Under the pieces are notes generated by a model, which had not been told where the DNA came from, did not search any database, and saw nothing but the letters and a program-made list of their open reading frames with translations. Below are positions 43,228 through 51,095 of a stretch of 64,000 nucleotides of DNA, in pieces. The translations under genes and the position numbers were made by a program. The stretch is from CAVRXT01 sp963725655 (GTDB lineage Bacteria; Acidobacteriota; Terriglobia; Acidiferrales; UBA7541), in the NCBI GenBank assembly GCA_963725655.1, contig CAVRYY010000001.1, positions 496,001 to 560,000 on the forward strand, in the 5' to 3' direction. Every line of letters starts with the position of its first letter. Position 1 is the stretch's first letter.

Positions 43228-46050
43228 ATGACTACACCTGAACACTCCGGCCCAGCACCCGTTCCGCTGCGCGAACCCAAAACAGGCGCGGAGCTTTCGC
43301 CCGCCGAACGCCAGCAGTTGTTGGACTGGAATCAAACCCACGTTGCCTATCCCTATTCCGCGGACGTCGGTCTTCACGATCTGATCGACGAGCAGGCCCG
43401 CCGCACTCCCGACGCTGTCGCCCTCATTTTCGATTCCCAGCGCATCACCTTCCGTGAACTGATGGATCTCTCTCATCGCCTCGCCCGTCGCCTCCAAAAG
43501 TTGGACGTCCAACCCGACTCCATCGTCGCCATTTGCATGGAGCGTTCCATTGAGATGATCGTCGCCATCGTCGCCATCCTTAAGGCCGGCGGCGCTTACT
43601 TGCCGCTCGACCCGGAAAATCCTCCCGACCGTCTGAAATCCATTTTGGACGATGCCCATCCGGCGCTCCTGCTCACCCAGGAACGGCTCAAGGAAAAATT
43701 GCCGCGCTGGAAAGGTCGCGTTCTCGCGCTCGATAGCGAATCCGCCGCGCTCGCCGCCGAAAGTTCCGAATTCCTTTCCGCGAAAGTCCGCCCCGAAAAT
43801 TTGGCTTACGTCATTTTCACTTCGGGCTCCACCGGCAAACCGAAAGGCGCGCTGATCCCGCACCGCGCCATCGTCAACCACATGTTGTGGATGCGCTCCC
43901 ATTTTGCCTTGGCTGCCACCGACCGCATTCTCCAGCGCACCCCGTTCACCTTCGACGCTTCGGTGTGGGAAATTTTCCTCCCCTTGATCACCGGCGCGGC
44001 TATGGTGATCGCCCGCCCCAACGGTCACAAAGACGTCTCCCACCAGATCGAAACCATCCAGCAGGAACAGGTCACCGTCGTGCAGTTCGTGCCGTCCATG
44101 CTCCGCGTTCTTCTCGAAGCCGAAGACATCGGCAAATGCCAGTCCCTTCGCTTTGTTTTTTGCGGGGGCGAGGCCCTCACCAAAGACATCCAGAAGCTGT
44201 TTTTCGACCGCGTCGCCGCCGAGCTCTACAATCTCTACGGTCCCACCGAATGCACGATTGACTCCACCATGTGGAAGTGCGTGAAAGATTCTGGCCTTCC
44301 CAACGTTCCCATCGGCCGCCCCATCGCCAACCTCACCGCCTACATTCTCGACGATGATCAGAAGCTGCTTCCTCCCGGCGCCACCGGCGAACTCTACATT
44401 GGCGGCGCAGGCGTCGGCCGCGGCTACCTCAATCGCGCTGACCTCACCGCAGAACGCTTCCTCCGCGATCCTTTCAGCGCCGATCCCGCCGCGCGCATGT
44501 ACAAGACCGGCGACCTCGCGCGCTTTCTCGGCAGTGGAGACATCGAATATCGCGGCCGCATTGACTTCCAGGTGAAAATTCGCGGCCTGCGCATCGAGCT
44601 CGGCGAAATCGAAAACGTCATTCGGGATTTTCCCGGAATTCACCAGGTCGTCGTGGTCGCGCGCGAGGATGTCCCCGGCGAAAAGCGCCTGGCCGCCTAT
44701 CTCGTTCCTAAGGACACCGATAATTTCCGCACCTGGGAACTCCGCGATTTCCTGAAGTCCAAGCTACCCAGCTACATGGTTCCGGCCGCCATCGTTTCTC
44801 TCCCCGTCCTGCCTTTGACCTCCGTCGGCAAAGTCGATCGCCGCGCACTTCCCGCGCCCTCCTATGACAATCTCGCCGGTCTCGGCGAATACACCCCGCC
44901 GCGAACCCAGACCGAGCGCTTGATGTCCCAGATTTGGTCCAAATTTCTCGGCATCGAAAAGGTGGGAACGCGTGAGAGCTTCTTTGACTTAGGCGGCGAT
45001 TCGTTGCTGGCTCTGTTGATGTTCGCCCAGATTTCCAGGGAATTCGGAAATACCCTTTCCCTGAATTCGCTGTTCGATACTCCCACCATCGAGCAGCTCT
45101 CCCTGGTAATCGATGCCGGCCGCGCTCAGGGTCCCAAATATCGCTTGGTCACCATCCGCGCGGAAGGCACGCGCCCGCCGCTGTTCTGGGTTCCCGGCGG
45201 GATCGGCAGCGTCCTCGCGTTCCGCAGAGTTTCCTTTCTGCTCGGACCGGATCAGCCAGTCTACGGCCTGGAATTTCGTTTGCCGGAGGCCGGCGAGGCG
45301 TTCGAGGAAATCGAAGTTCGCGCTGGCCATTTCGTCGAGCAGATGCGCGCATTGCAGCCCACCGGACCTTACTACATCGCCGGCTTCTGCTCCGGTGTCC
45401 TGGTGGCCTATCAGATGGCCCAGCAGTTAGCCGCGCAAGGCCAGCAAGTTGCATTCCTGGCGCTGGTCGAAGGCACTCCCGCGAAAATGCCCGGCACTCT
45501 ATGGAGGGGCATCGTCTACCATGCCCAGCATTTTGCTTGGCGCGTGAAAAAAGTCACCAGGCACGGTCCCGCTGGATTACTCCAGTGGCTCGCCGAACGC
45601 GCGCAATCCGTCGCCAAATCGCTCGGCACTCGCCCCGGCGCCGCCCCCGCTCCGGCCCAAGCCTTGGATTCCGACAAAGTGATGGCCAATCTCCACCGCC
45701 TGGAAATCGCCCTGAACCACGTCGAGCAGCGCTATGCTCCCCAGCCCTATAACGGCGACGCATTTCTGATGGTCGGCAGCGACAACTACTCTTTCTACGG
45801 CGTCAGCGAATCTGCCGATCCCCGCTTAAGTTGGCGCCAGCTAATCCGCGGAAAAGTCCAAATAGACACCCTGCCCGGCGATCACCTCTACATGCTCCTC
45901 CATCCCCATGTTCAGCCCTTCGCCGCCCGCCTCCGCCAGCGCATGGACGAAGCCTGGCACTCCGCCCGCCGCACTCCGCCCGCCGCATCCCCCAAAATTT
46001 CCGATGCCACCGGCGCCAGCCCCCAAGCCATCGCCGCCGGCTCCCACTAA
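43228..46050 (+). CDS. NRPS: A-T-TE, glutamine-like adenylation code
   Basis: A 940-residue NRPS lacking a condensation domain. The adenylation domain (about 20-540) has FTSGSTGKPKGA, LYNLYGPTECTIDST, YKTGDLAR, VKIRGLRIELGEIE and VGKVDRRAL. Carrier: FFDLGGDSLLAL near residue 590. Thioesterase: FWVPGGIGSVLAFRR, nucleophile GFCSG with Cys, and GDHLYML for the catalytic His. The specificity code reads D-A-W-Q-F-G-L-I-D-K, which resembles codes reported for glutamine. The C-terminal 60 residues are Pro/Ala-rich. The thioesterase is clearly paralogous to that of the preceding gene, 13 bases upstream. An in-frame TTG at 43216 would add four residues. The product could be a released or transferred Gln unit, or a donor for the upstream C domain. 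Confidence 0.9.
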   Translation: MTTPEHSGPAPVPLREPKTGAELSPAERQQLLDWNQTHVAYPYSADVGLHDLIDEQARRTPDAVALIFDSQRITFRELMDLSHRLARRLQKLDVQPDSIVAICMERSIEMIVAIVAILKAGGAYLPLDPENPPDRLKSILDDAHPALLLTQERLKEKLPRWKGRVLALDSESAALAAESSEFLSAKVRPENLAYVIFTSGSTGKPKGALIPHRAIVNHMLWMRSHFALAATDRILQRTPFTFDASVWEIFLPLITGAAMVIARPNGHKDVSHQIETIQQEQVTVVQFVPSMLRVLLEAEDIGKCQSLRFVFCGGEALTKDIQKLFFDRVAAELYNLYGPTECTIDSTMWKCVKDSGLPNVPIGRPIANLTAYILDDDQKLLPPGATGELYIGGAGVGRGYLNRADLTAERFLRDPFSADPAARMYKTGDLARFLGSGDIEYRGRIDFQVKIRGLRIELGEIENVIRDFPGIHQVVVVAREDVPGEKRLAAYLVPKDTDNFRTWELRDFLKSKLPSYMVPAAIVSLPVLPLTSVGKVDRRALPAPSYDNLAGLGEYTPPRTQTERLMSQIWSKFLGIEKVGTRESFFDLGGDSLLALLMFAQISREFGNTLSLNSLFDTPTIEQLSLVIDAGRAQGPKYRLVTIRAEGTRPPLFWVPGGIGSVLAFRRVSFLLGPDQPVYGLEFRLPEAGEAFEEIEVRAGHFVEQMRALQPTGPYYIAGFCSGVLVAYQMAQQLAAQGQQVAFLALVEGTPAKMPGTLWRGIVYHAQHFAWRVKKVTRHGPAGLLQWLAERAQSVAKSLGTRPGAAPAPAQALDSDKVMANLHRLEIALNHVEQRYAPQPYNGDAFLMVGSDNYSFYGVSESADPRLSWRQLIRGKVQIDTLPGDHLYMLLHPHVQPFAARLRQRMDEAWHSARRTPPAASPKISDATGASPQAIAAGSH

Positions 46051-46104
46051 CCCCGCGAGCCTCGCTCGACGGGGAGGGTGTGTTGAGCGAAGCGAAGTGG
46101 GTGC

Positions 46105-46143
46105 CCCAGGTGTCGCCTTCACACCTGGGTTCTCCAAGTTTTT
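46105..46143 (+). terminator. Terminator hairpin after the NRPS genes
   Basis: CCCAGGTGT (46105-46113) pairs with ACACCTGGG (46121-46129), a nine-base stem with a seven-base loop, followed by a T-rich stretch with TTTTT at 46139-46143. It lies 55 bases after the second NRPS stop. The element begins with GTGGGTGCCCCA, shared with a hairpin at 47089, a type of intergenic repeat common in acidobacteria. Confidence 0.65.
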
Positions 46144-46304
46144 GACTTACCTCATTCCGAATCAGCCCCCGTACCAAAACCAACGAACCACAAACTGAAG
46201 TACAATTTCACTTCGTGCTCAAAACTCCGACCACCAGAAGCGCGGTGTCAAACGCGGTAACAACCGCGTAGAATGCGTGCCACTTCCACGGAGGGCGAAA
46301 AACA

Positions 46305-46664
46305 ATGCGCCGGTACCATCACATCGGAATTCCCACTACGGAATCGAAGCCTGGCGAGACCCACTTGAAACACTTGAAACTCTTTGTCGTCAGCCACGAG
46401 AAAAGCGAATTTGGCGTGGAGTGGATGCGTTTCGAAGCGGACGCGGCCGTCCCTGATCTCGTCCGTCAGGTTCCGCACGTCGCGTTTCAAGTAGCTGACC
46501 TCGCCTCCGAGCTCGCTGGCCGCGAAATCCTGATTCCCCCCAACAGCCCATCCGACGGCGTCCGCGTCGCGTTCATAGTCGAAAACGGCGCGCCCATCGA
46601 ACTGCTCGAATTCACCGACCCCAACCATCCTGCCCGCCGCCAGCACAGCAAGATGCCGATATAA
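46305..46664 (+). CDS. VOC (glyoxalase-fold) family protein
   Basis: A 119-residue protein with the short beta-alpha-beta-beta-beta pattern of the vicinal-oxygen-chelate superfamily: YHHIGIPT at the start (metal-type His), VPHVAFQVADLASELAG in the middle and APIELLEF at the end (metal-type Glu). It is a single-domain member, so it likely works as a dimer. The substrate is unknown. The ATG follows a purine-rich stretch (GGAGGGCGAAAAACA). It stands alone after the NRPS terminator. Confidence 0.75.
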   Translation: MRRYHHIGIPTTESKPGETHLKHLKLFVVSHEKSEFGVEWMRFEADAAVPDLVRQVPHVAFQVADLASELAGREILIPPNSPSDGVRVAFIVENGAPIELLEFTDPNHPARRQHSKMPI

Positions 46665-46877
46665 TCAGAGTAACTATCGCTTCATGCGTTGGGGTAGTCC
46701 TGTACCGTCACGAAACCGCCCACCTGCATAACGGGGAATCTCCCCGCATCTACCCGTTGCACTGTATTCCCGTCCAAAGGTTTTCTAACTACCATCCGTT
46801 CCGCACGGCCACGAGCGAAGTAGCGCCAGCCGTACCGCTTTCGGAAAGATCCGAAAGAAGAAGGAGTCAAAAACCAC

Positions 46878-47069
46878 ATGCCCTTACTTCAAGTAGTGAT
46901 GGTTCTAATCGTAGTCGGAGTTCTCCTCTGGCTAGTCAATCGCTATATCCCAATGCAAGGCACCATCAAAGGCCTCCTAAACGCAGTAGTAGTAATAGCC
47001 ACAGTAGTTTGGCTACTCCAGGTTTTCGGCCTGCTCCACACGCTCTCGAGAATCCGCGTCGGCGCATAA
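46878..47069 (+). CDS. Small membrane protein, Thivi_2564 type
   Basis: A 63-residue protein with two hydrophobic helices (residues 4-20 and 35-52) separated by NRYIPMQGTIKGLLN. Start MPLLQVVMVLIVVGVLLWLV and the IPMQ-TIK turn match the widespread Thivi_2564 family of unknown function, frequent in acidobacteria. AAGGAG lies 11 bases before the ATG. Nothing about its role can be read from the context; it is followed by a hairpin at 47096. Confidence 0.75.
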   Translation: MPLLQVVMVLIVVGVLLWLVNRYIPMQGTIKGLLNAVVVIATVVWLLQVFGLLHTLSRIRVGA

Positions 47070-47088
47070 TTTCACTCTGTCGTTGCCG

Positions 47089-47127
47089 GTGGGTGCCCCA
47101 CACATCGTGTTTACGTGTGGGGTCTTT
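47089..47127 (+). terminator. Terminator-like hairpin / intergenic repeat
   Basis: CCCCACAC (47096-47103) pairs with GTGTGGGG (47115-47122), followed by TCTTT. It lies about 25 bases past the small membrane protein. The leading GTGGGTGCCCCA (47089-47100) is identical to that at 46097-46108, so this is a second copy of a dispersed acidobacterial-type hairpin. Confidence 0.55.
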
Positions 47128-47315
47128 GCCTGGCCGTCCTACGATTGGCGTTCTGAATTCACTCGCTCCGTGGGCCGCCGCCCCTGTGGCCGTCCCGTTT
47201 CGAGGCTTCTGAATTCTCCCCGTTACGTCTGGTATTCGACCGCCAACACAGCGGTTCATCTCCCTGGTATCGCTGTGCGATCCTCAATAGTAATAACCGA
47301 GGCGGAAAGGCCGCA

Positions 47316-47717
47316 ATGAAAACAGTCCCGCGCCTATACGTGATGTTTTTCCTGGCCGCAGCTCTCGCGCTACCCTCGGGCGCATTCCTCGTACACCACA
47401 TATTCATCATCAAAGAAACAGCCATGGGCATGCTCGGCGAGGAACACCTCGCGGACCAGCGAGCTTGTCCGGAGCGAAGCGGAGGAGCTTCGGCGGCGGT
47501 TTGGGGTGCAGGGGAAAAGGGGCGGCCAGCCCCGTTATCCCCTGCTTATCTCCGTAGAAGCACCGGCTCATTTTTTCATAGCCAACGCTTGATCTTGCAC
47601 GCCATGGTGTCGGATCAGGTCGCCAGTGTCAGGCAGATTGGGGGGCGAATAAATGGCGCAAGCTTGGGAGAACGCCTGATAGCGCCAACTGACGCAGACC
47701 AGGGAGAACTCTGCTAA
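47316..47717 (+). CDS. Doubtful small secreted or membrane protein
   Basis: An open frame of 133 residues whose first 45 look like a real signal or membrane segment (VPRLYVMFFLAAALALPSGA) after GGAAAGG, while the rest (CPERSGGASAAVWGAGEKG) reads like a translated intergenic repeat. It may be a truncated gene that reads into non-coding sequence. No family is recognised. Confidence 0.3.
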   Translation: MKTVPRLYVMFFLAAALALPSGAFLVHHIFIIKETAMGMLGEEHLADQRACPERSGGASAAVWGAGEKGRPAPLSPAYLRRSTGSFFHSQRLILHAMVSDQVASVRQIGGRINGASLGERLIAPTDADQGELC

Positions 47718-47903
47718 AAATCTGGGAACTTATTCTGCCGCGGGACCGTAGCTATTCACCGGAGGAGGTTGACAGTATGCGGACGTGCTTTGGTTGAAGC
47801 GGCCATTAGTCCGGAGCGGATCGTCCGCCAACCGCAAGCTGGGATCACTTCTTCTTAGAGCCGCTGCTGCGCTCGCAACAAAATTCGCTCAAATGAGGTG
47901 AAT

Positions 47904-48296
47904 GTGAAAAGAGAACGCCTGACACAGATCGTCCTGGTGATCGTGGGGCTGGTCAATCTGGCCCTAATTTATTTTCTATATATGGATCTGCGGCATTCCA
48001 CATGGCTTTTGAAGGGGAAGAACGAGATCGAACCGATGTTTCTGAGCTTTTTTATTCCGGTCGGGGTCTTTCTACTCATGGCCGCAAGGAGACCATCTGA
48101 GCATCGCTCGATGATTGCTCTAGTAGCTTGGTGGAACATCTCCCATGGCGTGGTGATGGCTATTCAAACCGTAGAAGCCCGGATTCACGGCGTCCACAGG
48201 GACTTTACCGATGTGGTCGTGGTCATTGTGATCGGAGCCGTCTTGTTAGCGCTTCTGCCAGCAAAACGAGAGGCAATCACGCCAGGAGTTGCGTGA
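47904..48296 (+). CDS. Small four-helix membrane protein (DUF6632-like)
   Basis: A 130-residue integral membrane protein with helices at about residues 8-26, 45-60, 70-90 and 103-120. Visible features are LVIVGLVNLALIYFLY, the loop containing EPMFLSFFIPVGVFLL, and ALVAWWNISHGVVM. It resembles small uncharacterised membrane proteins of the DUF6632 type. GTG at 47904 is preferred because GAGGTGA precedes it by a few bases; an in-frame GTG at 47898 lies within that site. Function is unknown, and it is not clearly in an operon. Confidence 0.6.
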   Translation: MKRERLTQIVLVIVGLVNLALIYFLYMDLRHSTWLLKGKNEIEPMFLSFFIPVGVFLLMAARRPSEHRSMIALVAWWNISHGVVMAIQTVEARIHGVHRDFTDVVVVIVIGAVLLALLPAKREAITPGVA

Positions 48297-48525
48297 ACGA
48301 GCGCAGAAACCCCACTCGTCGTCTTTTCACGGTTTTTTCCCCGAGTGGATGACAGTCGTAGCGGATGAGCGATATGCGCAAATGGATACTCAGATTTCTG
48401 TGCTTGGTCGCAACTCTGATCGTCGGATTTGAACTAGGGTATGCTGCGATCACTTTGGAATCGCCCCAATGGAATCCAACTCAACGTAACAACGAAGTAG
48501 CCGAAGTAGAATTCCCTAAGCCATC

Positions 48526-48921
48526 TCAATCCGAGGAAGTGTTCAAGGCCACTGCGGCGCGAATCAGCGCCTTCAGAGCCTTCTCGTTAATCTTCTCGCC
48601 TTCGTGGAAGTCGATCGCACGCCTCACTCGACCCTCCAGGCTGGAATTGAATAGGCCAGCGGGGTCGTCCAACGAGGCGCCCTTGGCGAATGTCATCTTC
48701 ACCACTTTCTTGTAAGTCTCCCCGGTGCAGATCAACCCGTCGTGCGACCACACCGGTATACTCCACTTCCACTCCTCCACCACTTTCGGGTCAGCTTGCT
48801 GGATCAACGCCCGGAGCCGCGAAAGCATCTCTCCCCGCCAATCCTCAGCCAGCTCCTGGATTCTCGCGTCGATCAGTCGAGATGCCGATTCCACTTGCGG
48901 CGAACCACTCTTTTTCGTCAT
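48526..48921 (-). CDS. DUF1801 family protein
   Basis: A 131-residue soluble protein of the DUF1801 (YdhG/YjbR-like) type. The central WKWSIPVWSHDGLICTGETYKKVVKMTFAKGA is the recognisable core, here cited only by its landmarks WKWSIPVW and GETYKKVVKMTF, followed by DDPAGLFN and a helical tail. Members are small single-domain proteins of unknown function. It is encoded on the minus strand alone, and an overlapping plus-strand frame at 48365-48715 is judged not to be real. Confidence 0.8.
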   Translation of the reverse strand: MTKKSGSPQVESASRLIDARIQELAEDWRGEMLSRLRALIQQADPKVVEEWKWSIPVWSHDGLICTGETYKKVVKMTFAKGASLDDPAGLFNSSLEGRVRRAIDFHEGEKINEKALKALIRAAVALNTSSD

Positions 48922-49932
48922 GAGCGCGTGCCCCCTGATTTTCTCTTCCTGGCCTTCTTGGCTGCTTTCTCCGCCACATTTTATAATAAAAAAGTAACCC
49001 GTAAGAGCGTTTGGTTTACTTGCGCTTGGCCTCGCTTACAATCGTGGCCTCTGTGGCGGTTCCAGCCGCGATTCCAAAGGGGTCGCAGCGCGAATGAAAC
49101 GTGGTGATCTCGGCTGGCTTTAGATCCGGAAAGGATCGAAGGGGTCTTGAGGCGAGGCCCAATGCAAAAAAAAGGGCCGGCTCTATTGCGCCGGCCCTTT
49201 CTGCGTTTGTCCCCTACATCGACTCGGCCCTACTTCTACTCGGCCCTATGGCGTTCTTGCTTCTCTTACTAACTCGAATGCGACCTTGTGGTCCCGCAGG
49301 CCGGTGCTGGTCCCGTAAACAACCGTTCCGCGATCCCATCGTGCGTGAGTGCATTAGTTATACCCAACGGCGGTGGCGCGAGATATGCAGCGTTCGCTGT
49401 ATGCCGGAGCATTTCGCAACCGATTGCTAGATTCGGCACAATTTCGAAGCCGAGCTTCGTGGCCCTTGATTTGGGCTTCGGTGTGCCTCAGCCCTTTGTT
49501 TGCCGAGATCCCAAATTCAGCAGCAACTCTCCACCGCAACGATCCCTTCCAGTGCTCCTCCGCCGATGCTAGCCCTCCATCGGAAGTGGGTATAACGCGA
49601 CTCAAACTCAATCGAGACGAACCCATGAACGGCTGCAAAGAAAATAATAAAAGGCAAGCGCGACAACTGTAAGGGTCAGAAACGCCAAGTGCCTGATAAT
49701 ACGAGGTATACAATGCTGAATCGTGTCAAACGCGCAAAAAATATCGCTCCAAAACGAATCGCAGCACGAGTAGAGATTAGAAAAGTCAAGTATATGATAA
49801 TAAAAGACATATGTTTACATAAGCGCATCAAATTGTGAGATATCACGGGTGAGCGTAAGGCTCCCTAAGGTTAATCGCAAGGACGGGATCCAGTTGCCAC
49901 CGGCGGTCAGCCGCCTCTCGTTCTGGCAGCGC
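48922..49932. other. Gene-poor stretch
   Basis: About 1 kb in which I see no convincing gene. It contains one excellent hairpin (49171-49200). Several short frames on both strands lack start sites and family features. Base composition drops toward AT-rich between 49650 and 49840. It may hold remnants of decayed genes, a small RNA, or regulatory sequence for the Cys-rich genes to the right. Confidence 0.4.
49166..49200 (-). terminator. Strong hairpin terminator
   Basis: AAAGGGCCGGC (49171-49181) pairs with GCCGGCCCTTT (49190-49200), a perfect 11-base stem with an eight-base loop. An A-run at 49166-49173 becomes a T-run on the minus strand, so it best fits termination of minus-strand transcription arriving from the right. 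The nearest minus-strand gene ends over 700 bases away, which suggests an unseen transcript, possibly a small RNA. Confidence 0.6.
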
Positions 49933-50343
49933 TTAGTAGGACCGGATCGCCTCGCAGCAAGCCAGGTTGCTCTGAAGGCGCTGGTCCATCATCACCACCG
50001 CGTAGCGAGCGCAGGTGGCCATTTCTTGCCGTGCCCACGCGCCGCAGCCGCAAGAGGGGATCGACTCGCAAAATGAATTCAGCAGCTCCATGCAGCGATA
50101 ATAGGCTTTTACGTGCCGCAGTTGCGTGCTCTGCGACGACGCCAAGTCGGGGCAAAGTGAGTGAATGGCCGAGATGTCTCGGAAACCATTAGAGGTCATG
50201 GACTTAGAGAACTGTGCCAAAGCCGGCTGCACCGCGCTCGACATCGGCTGATCGGCGAATGAAATCATTGCGGCGCGCCAGCTGAACACTGCCAGTTGAA
50301 TTCCGGCTGCGACCGAGATAACGAAGATTAGCGCTGCGATCAT
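49933..50343 (-). CDS. Membrane-anchored Cys-containing small protein, copy 1
   Basis: A 136-residue protein not assigned to any family I know. The start ATG at 50343 follows AGGAGA by six bases. Residues 1-25 form a hydrophobic signal anchor (MIAALIFVISVAAGIQLAVF), followed by SWRAAMISFA. The rest is a helical domain with conserved cysteines: SLCPDL, RCMELLNSFCESIPSCGCGAW, ATCARYAVVMMDQRLQSN and LACCEAIRSY. The C-terminal AIRSY is shared with the paralogue at 50513. Cys in an exported domain suggest disulfides. Its neighbours give no functional hint. Confidence 0.7.
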   Translation of the reverse strand: MIAALIFVISVAAGIQLAVFSWRAAMISFADQPMSSAVQPALAQFSKSMTSNGFRDISAIHSLCPDLASSQSTQLRHVKAYYRCMELLNSFCESIPSCGCGAWARQEMATCARYAVVMMDQRLQSNLACCEAIRSY

Positions 50344-50388
50344 GGCTTCTCCTAACAAAGCCAGTATCTCGCGCGGCTTCGTTCGGAC

Positions 50389-50426
50389 CTATAGATCGGT
50401 CGTACTGATTTTGAAACCAATGGTTT
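50389..50426 (-). promoter_or_regulatory. Promoter/operator of Cys-protein copy 1
   Basis: On the minus strand the palindrome AAACCATTGGTTT (50414-50426) is followed by CAAAATCAGTAC and, about 20 bases on, CTATAG (50389-50394), a plausible -10. The same arrangement precedes the paralogue at 50896. The AGGAGA ribosome site is 46 bases further. This suggests shared transcriptional control. Confidence 0.5.
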
Positions 50427-50463
50427 GTTCCTTTTGGGGGCTTTGATTCTTAGGGGAGGGAGG

Positions 50464-50487
50464 AAGGGGCCCGCCGAAAGGCCCCTT
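50464..50487 (-). terminator. Hairpin after Cys-protein copy 2
   Basis: AAGGGGCC (50464-50471) and GGCCCCTT (50480-50487) form an eight-base stem 25 bases past the stop at 50513 on the minus strand. Only short T-runs flank it (TTTT at 50486-50489, plus strand). It separates the two paralogues into independent transcripts. Confidence 0.5.
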
Positions 50488-50512
50488 TTCTGAGGATTTC
50501 CAAGAAGATCGA

Positions 50513-50896
50513 TTAGTAAGAGCGAACCGCGGCGAAGCAAGCTTGATTGCTCTGCAGGCGCTGTTCCATCACCGCCGTGGCGTAGCGGGCGCAAATTTCC
50601 ATTTCCTGCTGTGCCCATGCGCCGCAAGCCGGGATCGCTTTGCTCAGCGAGTTCAGCAGTTCCAGGGACCGGTAATACACCTGCACTGGTCGAAGCTGCT
50701 TGTTCTGCGAGGGGCTCAAATCCGGGCAAAGGGCCTGAACCGCGGAAATCTCGCGGAAACCCTTAGCCGTCATAGAGATAGCGAGCGGCGAAGATACCTG
50801 CTGCTCGGCGAACGAGATCATTGCGGCGCGCCAGCTGAATACTGCCAGTTGGATTCCCGCTGCCACCGATATTACGAAGATAAGTGAGGCGATCAT
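50513..50896 (-). CDS. Membrane-anchored Cys-containing small protein, copy 2
   Basis: A 127-residue paralogue of the gene at 49933. The same N-terminal anchor is present (MIASLIFVISVAAGIQLAVF and SWRAAMISFAEQ), then GFREISAVQALCPDLSPSQN, YYRSLELLNSLSKAIPACGAW, EICARYATAVMEQRLQSNQ and ACFAAVRSY. It keeps Cys in ALCPDL, PACGAW, EICARY and ACF but lacks the extra Cys residues of copy 1. ATG at 50896 follows AGGAGA by eight bases. The duplication includes the upstream palindrome and CTATAG box. Family and role are unknown. Confidence 0.72.
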   Translation of the reverse strand: MIASLIFVISVAAGIQLAVFSWRAAMISFAEQQVSSPLAISMTAKGFREISAVQALCPDLSPSQNKQLRPVQVYYRSLELLNSLSKAIPACGAWAQQEMEICARYATAVMEQRLQSNQACFAAVRSY

Positions 50897-50944
50897 GGTG
50901 TCTTCTCCTGACAGAGACAGTTTCGCTCCAACAACCGCCGCGCC

Positions 50945-50980
50945 CTATAGCCCGGTGGTACTGTTTTGAAACCATTTGGT
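50945..50980 (-). promoter_or_regulatory. Promoter/operator of Cys-protein copy 2
   Basis: On the minus strand ACCAAATGGTTT (50969-50980) is followed by CAAAACAGTAC and CTATAG (50945-50950). The pattern, spacing and intervening text match the copy upstream of 50343. The conserved inverted ACCA...TGGT is a candidate operator. Confidence 0.5.
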
Positions 50981-51095
50981 CTGCCGTTTGTGGCCTCTGT
51001 TGGCACAGCTTAATCCTGTCTCTTCTTTATCTTGCGGAATTCGGCCATAATTCCAACGTGGGAGCACTAACCACGCAAATTTTAGGAGGCATGCT

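Noticed and set aside
40308..44643. Long minus-strand open frames opposite the NRPS genes (441 and 510 residues)
   Set aside because: They are by-products of high GC content and codon bias on the coding strand; the opposite frames contain all NRPS core motifs.
47718..47897. Possible gene fragment after CCGGAGGAGG near 47760
   Set aside because: The frame from the nearby ATG is very short and no family match is evident; possibly a relic.
48365..48715. Plus-strand open frame of 116 residues starting with a membrane-like segment
   Set aside because: It overlaps the convincing minus-strand DUF1801 gene over most of its length and its second half has no protein character; at most the first 50 residues are a gene remnant.
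49354..49713. Minus-strand open frame of 119 residues
   Set aside because: No ribosome site, no recognisable domain, and frames of similar length occur on the other strand; treated as non-coding or decayed.
51091..51093. ATG immediately after AGGAGG before the UDP-xylose synthase gene
   Set aside because: It is out of frame with the SDR protein and only two bases from the ribosome site; the TTG at 51096 has the proper spacing.
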